Source: Trichobilharzia szidati (Eukaryota > Platyhelminthes > Trematoda > Strigeidida > Schistosomatidae). Taken from it: 64,000 nucleotides of DNA. The stretch spans positions 91,277,256 through 91,341,255 of the forward strand of contig OX235271.1 in NCBI GenBank assembly GCA_944472155.2, given 5' to 3'. The notes below the pieces were generated by a model. That model saw only the letters and a list, made by a program, of their open reading frames with translations, did no database searches and was not told the DNA's origin. Positions 56,094 to 64,000 of the stretch are shown piece after piece (position 1 is the stretch's first letter; each line of letters starts with the position of its first letter). The translations under genes were made by a program, and so were the position numbers.

Positions 56094-56635
56094 CTAAAGA
56101 AATATGATAGTAGATATCTAATTATCTGTACACAACACGTCTATTAGGTGAACAGTGCTCAATCCCTTTCTATACATTATTTTCTCGGTTAGGTGATAAA
56201 ATGCCTATGTAGAGCCATTCTAACACAATTTATTCAAAAAATTATTTGTTATTTCTTTCGTACCGGTTAGTAATGAAATTCGGAATGCTCATTTCCCCCC
56301 CCCCACCATTTCAGATTCATCAACTGAATCTGCATATAGCTCAGTGGATTCTGGTACTGACACTTAGAGCGACAATATTTCACCATTCAGGTCAACCTAG
56401 TGTGACCGATACCAGTCCGACGTGTTAAATAAACACAACATGACATTACAAGCAAATATGATATATCAAGAAATATTTTAACAAATTATTCTGGGATTCA
56501 GATATTGTTTAGAAAATCTGTTTCTTTCTGATAGTTTGATAAGTGAGACGATTGAAAAACACCCGTAATGCTGTATGTAAACCACCCCTGTTAAATTACT
56601 TGCACTTAGGATATATAAAGAATTTTATTTATTAA
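56094..56635 (-). other. intron or 5' flank of the host gene
   Basis: Upstream of the micro-exon and up to the LINE insertion. Contains a poly-C tract (CCCCCCCCACC) near 56,297 and a tRNA A-box-like CATATAGCTCAGTGGATTC at 56,333-56,351, possibly a SINE remnant. No upstream exon could be identified. Confidence 0.4.
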
Positions 56636-56638
56636 AAC

Positions 56639-59203
56639 TGCTTATTTACATTACAAGAAACATGGTTACACGAACTGTACGATGACAATCTCATCTCTCT
56701 AAAGGACTTCATCCTATTTAGACAAGACCGAAAATGTTGTAATAAGATAAATGGGGGTGGAGTAGCAACTTTCATTAACTCAAAATGGTCTATTTCTAAT
56801 AATGTTTGCTTCTCATTCTCAAATGACTTCATAGACTGCATCACCGTCAAATGTCGTCCCAAACATCTCCCCAAATATAAACACATCTTTATCACAAACA
56901 TGTACATATCTCCAAGTTGCTCACTATCTAATCTTTCAAATTTTGCTGATGAATTCACCATGTTTGCTGCTGCCAACTTCGATAACTCTCTATCTGTTAT
57001 TACTGGGGACTTCAACTCGTCAGATTGCTCCTTCCTTGAAGCACTTGGTCACTCTAACATTGTCAAATTTCCCACTCGACTAGACAAAACACTTGATTTA
57101 GTTTTCACAAATGACCAAGGAATCTATGAAGCACGTAAACGTGCACCGATCCTCAACTCTGATCACTCTATTGTTCGTGTTCTACCAAAAATTTACAGCA
57201 AAACACATATTAAAGTCTTCTCGCATCTGTCTATGAAAGCACAACAAAGATGCTACTCATCCGAAAACTTACTCAATCTAAGGAGCATGTTACAAAATAC
57301 TAACTGGGACTTATTCCATGAAAGTTCATTAGATGACACAATTGTCAATATAACGGATTACCTTAAGTTTTGCCTTGATATATGCTGTCCCAAACAAACT
57401 CTATTCAAACGCCTCGACCGCTTCTCATCTCCTTATCTCAAACAACTTCGCAGGAAAAAAGAAACTTTATACAAATCCAAAGACAAGTTAGGACTCAAAA
57501 AGATTAATGCTCAGATCAAATCTGAAATCAAAAATCTTAATGCTATCTATAATGATACACTTTTATCATGTAAATCTCCAATCAGTATGTGGAAACTTTT
57601 CAATGAAATTACTGGTAATAGTAAGCGTTGTAATACTTTTCCCTCTTATGATGTTAATGCTCTTAATCAGTCTTTTATACGCTGTCCTTCTACTTTAACT
57701 ACTTCTAATGTTACCTATCATGTAGCTGAAAACTTTCATGACTTTAATACTCTCGATGTTCTAAAATGTCTTAAAACACTCAAGCCCTCACGTAGCCTTG
57801 GTCCTGATGGTATACCTGCCTATGTTCTAAAACAATGTGCAGATGTGTTGTGTTCTCCACTAACCAACATCCTAAATGCTTCTTTCTCTAAAAATATCGT
57901 ACCTGATGCATGGAAAGACATCAAAATTGTCCCTGTCCCTAAACCTGGAAACGGCAAGAACGTAAAGTTCAGACCCATTGCCATCACTTCCCCGTTTCTA
58001 AAGCTTATGGAAAAACTAATACTTCTTAAACTCGAACCCTCCCTTAAAAGCTTTGAAGACCCCAAACAATTTGCCTATAGACAGGGTAGGAGCACTTTAG
58101 ACGCTGCAGCCGTCTTACACAACAACATCGTCTCATCATTAGATAAAGGTGCCAAGTACGTCCGCTGCACGTTTCTTGACTTCACTTCTGCTTTCGACTC
58201 TGTTCCTAGATGTCTCCTGCTAAATAAGCTCTCTTTGACGAAAACTGAGTCTTGGGTCACTAACTGGTTGCATTCCTACTTCTCAAACAGAATGCAGTAC
58301 ACCGTGTACAAAGGTAAATCATCCTCTGCTGTACTCACTGAAGCCGGAGTCCCCCAAGGCGCTGTACTCTCCCCACTTCTCCTTTCTTTCTTTCTACATG
58401 ACTTACCATCTTCAAATGACATTAATTTTGTCAAATACGCTGACGATCTGTCTGTATCTTTGCCTGTCAAATGTCAAAGCGACTGCTCTAAACTTAATGG
58501 CTTTCTGTCAGAAATCAGCCAGTGGTCCAAGGAAAATGGTCTTACCCTAAACCCCTCCAAATGCCAAACAGTCAATTTCACCTTTAGGCATAAATCCGAC
58601 CTAAACAAACTGGTTGGCTCTCACGAGGTATGCAACATAGACGGCACTGAAATAGAAACTAAATCGGAAATTAAATACCTAGGTGTCATTCTATCTGCTG
58701 ATCTCTCCTGGTCGTCTCATATCTTAGCAATTTCTAAGAAAATATTCCGTCTTACCTTCTACATCAAGAAGTTAAAACATTCTGGTATTACCCAACCCTT
58801 ACTCCTACAATTCGTTAATTCTCGCATCCTGCCTATTATTCTCTATTGTTCCCCCTTAGTTTTTCCTGGGCTACTGAAGAAAGACTATAACATTTTACGC
58901 AGGATGTTAAATGTTGTTAGCAGAGTAAGCAATGTGCCACTTAACCAGCTTGCTAATACTCTGGTTGACAGGCACATGGACTCATGTGAAAAATGGGCCA
59001 AATCCATTTTATCTAACTCACACCACCCTCTTCACTCACAACTCTCCCCCTGCATCTCATCAGGTAAAACCAGAAGCCTATATAGAAAACTATATGCTCG
59101 CACCAGCAAGTACAAAAACTCAACCATACCCTACTTAGCTCGTGTTCTGTGTGATAAAGAAAGCATTAGGCGTGACACCTATAATTCATTAAATAGTCAG
59201 TAG
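56639..59203 (+). CDS. partial endonuclease-reverse transcriptase (LINE ORF2)
   Basis: Target-primed reverse transcription enzyme: an APE-type nuclease nicks DNA and the RT copies the element RNA from the nick. Open for 854 codons to the stop at 59,203, with all RT catalytic blocks present (D in FLDF, DD in YADD). The nuclease lacks about its first strand and the N-terminal Asn, so nicking by this copy is unlikely. No host start codon or promoter drives it in this position; the Met at 56,900 falls inside the nuclease domain and is not a natural start. Family placement (CR1/jockey-like) rests on the motif layout and the short ATT-repeat 3' end. There are no internal frameshifts, unlike every RTE and most PLE copies nearby. 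Confidence 0.9.
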   Translation, partial: CLFTLQETWLHELYDDNLISLKDFILFRQDRKCCNKINGGGVATFINSKWSISNNVCFSFSNDFIDCITVKCRPKHLPKYKHIFITNMYISPSCSLSNLSNFADEFTMFAAANFDNSLSVITGDFNSSDCSFLEALGHSNIVKFPTRLDKTLDLVFTNDQGIYEARKRAPILNSDHSIVRVLPKIYSKTHIKVFSHLSMKAQQRCYSSENLLNLRSMLQNTNWDLFHESSLDDTIVNITDYLKFCLDICCPKQTLFKRLDRFSSPYLKQLRRKKETLYKSKDKLGLKKINAQIKSEIKNLNAIYNDTLLSCKSPISMWKLFNEITGNSKRCNTFPSYDVNALNQSFIRCPSTLTTSNVTYHVAENFHDFNTLDVLKCLKTLKPSRSLGPDGIPAYVLKQCADVLCSPLTNILNASFSKNIVPDAWKDIKIVPVPKPGNGKNVKFRPIAITSPFLKLMEKLILLKLEPSLKSFEDPKQFAYRQGRSTLDAAAVLHNNIVSSLDKGAKYVRCTFLDFTSAFDSVPRCLLLNKLSLTKTESWVTNWLHSYFSNRMQYTVYKGKSSSAVLTEAGVPQGAVLSPLLLSFFLHDLPSSNDINFVKYADDLSVSLPVKCQSDCSKLNGFLSEISQWSKENGLTLNPSKCQTVNFTFRHKSDLNKLVGSHEVCNIDGTEIETKSEIKYLGVILSADLSWSSHILAISKKIFRLTFYIKKLKHSGITQPLLLQFVNSRILPIILYCSPLVFPGLLKKDYNILRRMLNVVSRVSNVPLNQLANTLVDRHMDSCEKWAKSILSNSHHPLHSQLSPCISSGKTRSLYRKLYARTSKYKNSTIPYLARVLCDKESIRRDTYNSLNSQ

Positions 59204-59547
59204 TACAACTGGATCTCGTCTTTCCAACCCACATCATCAATATGTACAACATTTTCTTTCTTTCTTTTCCTTTTCTCTCTCTTCTTTTTCCGTTATGTGC
59301 TGCTTTGTCTCTTTCTCTCGCTTACGCCAGTTAATAAGACAGCTCCCACTTTTCTAACACCTTCAAACACTGTTTCAGCTTTACCTTTGCTACTGACATG
59401 CCAATGTATTGTTGTAATAATGAACTGTGGTTTCCTCAATCTATGTAGAATTCTATTTATTGATAATGTACTAACTGGATGCAATACTGTAGTAAAAATG
59501 CTGAGAATTCCATTCTGTATCACAAGTACTGTTTTGGAATAAAGCAA

Positions 59548-59562
59548 ATTATTATTATTATT
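59548..59562 (+). repeat. (ATT)n 3' end of LINE
   Basis: Five ATT units follow AATAAAGCAA, the short repeat tail typical of CR1-like elements in place of poly-A. Confidence 0.8.
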
Positions 59563-59570
59563 TTACTCCC

Positions 59571-60202
59571 TGAATGTCCAATAATAACGGCTACTTTATG
59601 ACCAAGACATGCAACAAAGCATCCGGTTCACCTCAGAAAGCGCAATCGCATCTAAGCTATTTATACCATATAGCAAGTGCCACGGAATGATGTGAATGAA
59701 ATTGACTGCTCCGATCAGTCACTAGAATAAATGCTACATTTATCCTACTCCCTTTATAGTTGAAGCTATTAATTGGGTTGCACAGATCACAATGTGTCGT
59801 TTTAACATTTCAGACTTTGAAAGATTCCATAATGAAACCTAACCACTGATTAGAACTATTATGAACATTTACTTTGGTAGCATTTTTACAATAAATAAAC
59901 AGAAAGATATCCTATTCCAGGAAAATATATGTACATTATTTTTTACATAATTTGAAATTTGACCACAAATAAATTTTTAACATTTGTTAGATGTTTACCA
60001 ATAGTTTTTTTTCGTGGCACGTTCCAGTGAAGTAGGTGAAAGTTAAGATACTTTTTAATGCATATATTTGTAGTATAAACAAATGATTCAGACGACAGAG
60101 TGAAGCGTTGTTATCGTAAGTTAGAGATAAATTGTTATTGTGCATTTTTAAGAATTTGAATCTTTTCCTAAGTAACTGCACTACTTCGGATAAAATCACT
60201 TG
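59571..60202. other. AT-rich stretch, nothing recognised
   Basis: No exon or element was recognised. Confidence 0.35.
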
Positions 60203-60960
60203 TTTTCAAGTAATAGTTTCTAGGGATTTTGTTTGATTGGTTGGAGGATTTCATCATGAGCTAATCTCGGTTAGAGAACCACTGGAAAAACTGGGAGTGC
60301 TGGACAGCTGTTTTGTCCTAATCTGAGACTCTTCATCAGTACATACTCAACGGTGTTCAAACCCAGGACCTTCTGGTTATAAGGGGAGCTCGTAGACCAC
60401 TAAGCCACTGGGACCCGATCCAATGGCCAGCCCATGAATTCTAACTTCCACCAATTCATGACATAGCACGACCACTTCGTAATGTCTTCTTCGATGAGTT
60501 ACTACCTCAACTTCAACCTGCTGTACCCTACTGGTCACGGCTTCCCACTAGAACCCCAGGTAACTCCCTGAATACGGCCAGTCGCTGGTAAACATCAGAT
60601 CTAATGGATTCTAGTGGGAAGCTGTCACCAGTAGGGTAAAGCAGGTCAGGAATGAGGAAAAATACTCGCCGTAGACATTGCTCAGTGGTCGCGCTATGTC
60701 ATAAATTGGCCGAAGCTGGAATCCGTGGGCTGGCCACTGGATCGGGTCCCAGTGGCTTAGTGATCTATGCGCTAGGCCCCTTATAACCAGAAGGTCCTGG
60801 GTTTGAACACCGTTGAGTATGTACTGATGAAGAGTCTCAGATTAGGACAAAACAGCTGTCTACCACTCCCAGGTTTTCCAGTGGTTCTCTAACCGAGATT
60901 AGCTCATGATGAAATCCTCCAAACAATTAAACAAAATCCTCACAAACCAATACTTGAAAA
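60203..60960. mobile_element. HS hammerhead-SINE near-perfect inverted pair (about 750 bp palindrome)
   Basis: The left arm is a full minus-strand HS copy (60,203 to about 60,570) and the right arm a full plus-strand copy (about 60,605-60,960), heads meeting at the centre. The outer ends are TTTTCAAGTA and TACTTGAAAA. An 84-bp stretch covering the B-box and hammerhead region is identical between arms. Both arms carry the same core ATGAAGA (C3 lost) and AAAAC (G of GAAA lost), so both ribozymes are dead in the same way. A-box side TCCCAGTGGCTTAGTG, B-box GGTTTGAACACC. Confidence 0.88.
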
Positions 60961-61945
60961 CTGCCTGACACAACTTTTTTGAACAAAATTTGTTCTCCCA
61001 GTAACTTTTCATTAAAGTGCCACATGGATGACTCTCACACACTATCAGTTCATAAATGTGTTTCGATGCCCTGTTCACTCTATTTGTATAAAGAAGACAA
61101 GTAAAATACCAAAACTTTTATTCTTCACCACTTTGTCAACTTCGGACCCAGGAATACACAAAGTTCCCCAGTATCTCATGACAGAACTTCAAAACCGTGA
61201 TTTATACATAGCTGAATAAGTGGCTATTCGACCCCTAGAACCGGACCTCTCCGTTCGAAAGCATCGCACATACTCAGTCACCTAGCCCGGACCAGAGCAA
61301 CATTTCTGCCATTATTTTGTCTCATTTTATTGTTTAGCGTTTAATACCACCTTGCGGTTTTTAATGTCTACTTGTGCATCCCCTTCTAAAGCATACCTCA
61401 CATACGCAAAACAACATCTAGGATACAATTACCAGTATTTGAGTAATTTTATGAATTCTTTGTTGATTATAAATGCTATTGAACAGCTTTTGAAAATGAT
61501 ACGTCGAATGTTCAAATAGAAATAACTTTTTTCACTTATATCAATACCTTCCTGACTTAAAAATAAAGCAAACCCATAATTACGCTTTACTGTAATTGTA
61601 TAGCATTAACATTCATGGTTGATGTATTAAATGGACATACAAAGTTAATTACACGTATGAATAGTATATTCAAGTGATACACAAGGTTTAACAAAAAGGT
61701 ATTCAAAATATTTGTAAAATACATTCTAAAGTTAGGGGTTTGGAAGGAAAGAATAAAAGGCAAAACCTGAATGAATATAGATAACGTACTAAATTATCGT
61801 ACAAATTAGAAAAAGGGAATGAGCAAACCACCTCTGAATACACAGTTCAGGGTCTTCCTTGCGAATGACAAGAGTTTATGTTGTGAACAGAAGGTAGAGT
61901 AGGGAACTTCTTGAACAACTTGGTCTTGACTCACATATTGCTTTG
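60961..61945. other. AT-rich stretch, nothing recognised
   Basis: The 63-codon ORF at 61,028-61,219 and the somewhat GC-richer block at 61,225-61,300 have no recognised identity. Confidence 0.35.
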
Positions 61946-61949
61946 GAAG

Positions 61950-62790
61950 ATTTTTTATTGATACGAAATAACTTGTCTGAATAAGGTACTCAAGAATTGA
62001 GCCATTGGTTTGACTAATTTATCCTTTCAACAACTATTTTGAGAGATGTCCTTGTGCGCATCTAGGCAATGTCCCACTTGTACGGCCTGCGTACTTAGCT
62101 CAACAGTAGCGAGTGAACTGACATATGCACATGGATGTTGTTAACAGTCGAGCATTTGTTTTATTCATTTTGATGTAGAAGAGTTTGTGTAATGAAGGCA
62201 AAAAGTAAATATGCCTTAGAGAATATTCTTTGAACTTCAACAATGCGCTTCCGAAAATTTCAGGTTTATAATTAACGTTTTTTCTCTGGTTTTCTGTCTT
62301 TTGCAGATTTACAATCTTATGTTTCATATGCTTATTGATGAATACTGGTGGATGACCATTCTGAATCAGAGTTTTTCGAAAAGATTCCAGTCCTTTATTT
62401 AGTTTATCCTTCGTGCATATGACAGTGGTTCTTGTGAGAAAGAATTTGATGAGGTTTATTATTCTACTTAATGGAACAAAGCTGTAAAAGTTAGTCAGCT
62501 GCCCGTTCCGTTTTGGATTGCACCGGATCGGTCTCTGGAGTGAATCGTTATTTCTCCTCCAAACCTAAACATCCAGATAGAGGAGTCTTCCTTCTAGCTC
62601 TTCTTCTAGAGTAGAACTAATTGATCGATGAGTGTTATTATATACTTCAAGGATTTTATTTAGATCAGCATTTTCATCGGTAATGATGAAAATACCATCC
62701 AGCATAACCTGCATAGACTCTGAATTGATTTACAGCTGGTTGTAAGGTACTCATTTCTATGTGTGCCAGAACTCGTACAACATTCTGTTA
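61950..62790 (-). mobile_element. Penelope-like element relic (RT domain)
   Basis: The minus strand reads, across two frames, QVMLDGIFIITDENADLNK (the Y-x-D-D-I-F-I-I block with the second Asp changed to Gly), LEEELEGRLLYLDV, RNNDSLQRPIRCNPKRNGQ, LTNFYSFVPLSRIINLIKFF and LNKGLESFRKTLIQNGHPP, then VFINKHMKHKIVNLQKTEN. These are PLE RT palm and thumb motifs. The nuclease end should follow below 62,100 but is not recognisable. Catalytic loss and a stop after YLDV show decay. Confidence 0.75.
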
Positions 62791-63452
62791 TACGAACCAT
62801 ACTCATTCAGTGTTTTTCCTCTTATTCTTCCCTATCACACTCCTAACTTTAAAATATACTTTAAAAATATTCTGAGTCTTTTACTCTCCTGATTGTTATT
62901 CCACTCACTTTTGCAACTAATAGTAATACTTTCTGAGCGATACACAACACTCAATGTTTTCAGATTACGTAGTTTATTATTCTTCCTCACCTGTAATTGC
63001 ATATGTTCTACTACCAACTAAAAACGTGTTCATTTAGAAACTATTGACTGACATGCTTTTAAAATATTTTTAGCTAGTAACATTGTTATGAAGAGGGCTA
63101 AATAAAAACTGAATAGCTAGTCTATTGGTTTTATGCTTCAAAATTGATTAAAATATCTGTTCACCCTTTTAAAAACTTTAAAAGCTGCTATTATCTCTTC
63201 CCTGTTTAACTTAGTTATTAAGAAAGCTGTTGCATATAAGATTAATTTATTCACCCACTTCACTCACGCATTAGTGCCTTTTTTTAGGTTTCCAGTTTGT
63301 ATTTTTCCTTAAAAGGCTAATATGATATTTTGAAAACAGCTAATAGAATTATAAATAATAACAAAGTATGTAAACTCATTGAAGTTAATAGAAGTCTAAT
63401 GGGTAAAATGTTTTCATGTATATATGTTACTGAACTACTATGGAGAATTCAA
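62791..63452. other. AT-rich stretch, nothing recognised
   Basis: The minus ORF at 62,835-63,017 has no domain. Nothing else was recognised. Confidence 0.35.
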
Positions 63453-63454
63453 GT

Positions 63455-63590
63455 GTTGTTTTGCGGAGATCTGATTGGTTACGGGATTCCATCTTGAGCT
63501 GGCGTCGGTTAGAGAACCACTGAAAAATCTGGAAGTACTGGGCAGCTGTTTCGTCCGAGTTTGAGACCCTTCAGTAGTGCGTTAGTGATG
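63455..63590 (-). mobile_element. HS SINE, 5'-truncated just before the ribozyme
   Basis: The minus strand keeps only the core and tail: GCACTA-CTGAAGG-GTCTC, loop, CGGAC-GAAAC-AGCT-GCC-CAGTAC, then TTCCAGATTTTTCAGTGG and TCTCTAACCGACGCCAGC. The truncation lies within about 15 nt of the hammerhead 5' strand. Core position 9 is G and the cleavage triplet is GCC. Confidence 0.72.
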
Positions 63591-63600
63591 AATATATTAT

Positions 63601-64000
63601 GCGGATGGTGTTCTTCTCTTTATCCCGTCTTCTCCAGGGAATTCTCCATTAGAGGGATTTATTTGTCATCTTTATTGCATTTATACATGAACTCCTTAAA
63701 CCTTGTGTCAATAGAACCTTTTGAAAGGACTTATAAGCTGGTCTAATTAAATCAGATGAGTTACAATAACCTTTTGGAGTTCCTCGTCCTCAGGAAAAGA
63801 AGACATCTAAATTTACCACTGACAAACATTGACAATAATAAAGATATAAAGGAAGAGGCGTTCAGTGAAGAGTTGCTCTTTTCAACCACAATCATCCTCT
63901 GAACGCTTCTTCTTTCATTTAAATTAATGAGGATTTTTAATCTACTTAGAAGCTATAATAATTAAAATGATTTTTATTTACTTTTTGCAGGTTGATAGTT
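63601..64000. other. AT-rich end of window with a short hairpin
   Basis: GAAGAGGCGTTCAG (63,852-63,865) and CTGAACGCTTCTTC (63,899-63,912) form a 14-bp stem with one mismatch and a 33-nt loop. No element or exon was recognised. Confidence 0.4.

Larger units (their letters stand above)
56639..59563 (+). mobile_element. CR1/jockey-clade LINE, 5'-truncated, intact RT ORF
   Basis: One open frame runs from 56,639 to the stop at 59,203 (Met at 56,900 gives 767 residues; codons before it are element sequence, starting LQETWLHELYDD). The APE endonuclease lacks its N-terminus but keeps QETWL, GDFN (residues 36-39 from that Met) and SDH (87-89). The RT follows: GPDGIPAYVLK (301-311), FLDFTSAFDSV (425-435), GVPQGAVLSP (483-492), catalytic YADD (513-516; DNA 58,436-58,447), then thumb and a Cys-poor tail. 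The 3' UTR has a pyrimidine-rich run (59,251-59,292), AATAAA (59,538-59,543) and ends in (ATT)n. ORF1 and the 5' UTR are missing, and a TAA lies two codons before 56,639. Absence of stops suggests a recent insertion. It lies antisense to the host gene. Confidence 0.92.

Noticed and set aside
56333..56351. tRNA gene at an A-box-like TAGCTCAGTGGATTC
   Set aside because: There is no B-box or cloverleaf downstream; at most a SINE head remnant.
56632..57015. 127-codon minus-strand ORF overlapping the LINE
   Set aside because: Shadow of the endonuclease domain on the other strand.
1..64000. LTR retrotransposons or integrated viral sequences
   Set aside because: I looked for protease, integrase and RNase H type motifs and for long direct repeats and found none that I could support.

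Overview
The window is AT-rich, intron- and repeat-laden eukaryotic DNA. It most resembles a schistosome-type trematode (flatworm) genome. I base that on its repeat mix: RTE-like and CR1/jockey-like non-LTR retrotransposons, many Penelope-like elements (PLEs) with GIY-YIG endonuclease fragments, and tRNA-derived SINEs carrying hammerhead-ribozyme-like cores, as known for the schistosome SM-alpha family. The species cannot be fixed from sequence alone. I see no prokaryotic features, CRISPR array, rRNA or convincing functional tRNA gene.

Host gene: one protein-coding gene is supported, on the minus strand from 56,093 down to 41,454. Five exons join with intact reading phase and good splice sites: a 27-nt micro-exon at 56,067-56,093, then 55,677-55,857, 53,777-54,044, an exon broken by the assembly gap (44,288-44,436 plus 43,504-43,680), and a last exon ending in a stop at 41,454. 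They encode about 375 residues; the N-terminus is not found. The protein has recurring Tyr-x-x-x-Phe/Tyr motifs and no recognised enzyme domain; an axonemal or microtubule-associated role is only a guess. The 500-N gap is very probably an artefact: 107 bp are repeated on its two sides with one silent difference, and removing the gap and one copy restores a single open exon.

Mobile elements: the only long intact ORF belongs to a 5'-truncated CR1/jockey-clade LINE (56,639-59,563, plus), with part of the endonuclease and a full reverse transcriptase. It lies antisense to, and just upstream of, the micro-exon. RTE-like relics occur on both strands (4.3-6.6, 8.0-8.4, 22.8-23.8, 25.5-25.7, 26.2-26.3, 28.2-29.0, 33.2-33.7, 40.1-41.1 and 47.6-48.1 kb). 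PLE relics occur at 2.5-3.3, 9.9-10.5, 15.4, 19.4-19.9, 26.4-26.6, 38.0-38.4, 39.0-39.9, 42.4-43.2, 46.2-47.1, 48.1-49.0, 52.7-53.3 and 62.0-62.8 kb, some flanked by inverted terminal repeats with hammerhead-like motifs.

SINEs and foldbacks: at least four tRNA-like SINE types are present. The commonest, about 350 bp and called HS here, carries a hammerhead-like core between its tRNA-like head and its 3' tail. At five places, ribozyme-bearing SINE copies lie head-to-head as inverted pairs with their tails outward, including a near-perfect 750-bp palindrome at 60,203-60,960 and one embedded in a (TA)n tract at 37,163-37,640. Two foldback elements have clean 13-15 bp target-site duplications, and one of them is nested in a PLE. 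The recurrent inverted ribozyme-SINE pairs are the most unusual feature of the window. The stretches between these elements are AT-rich with nothing recognisable.
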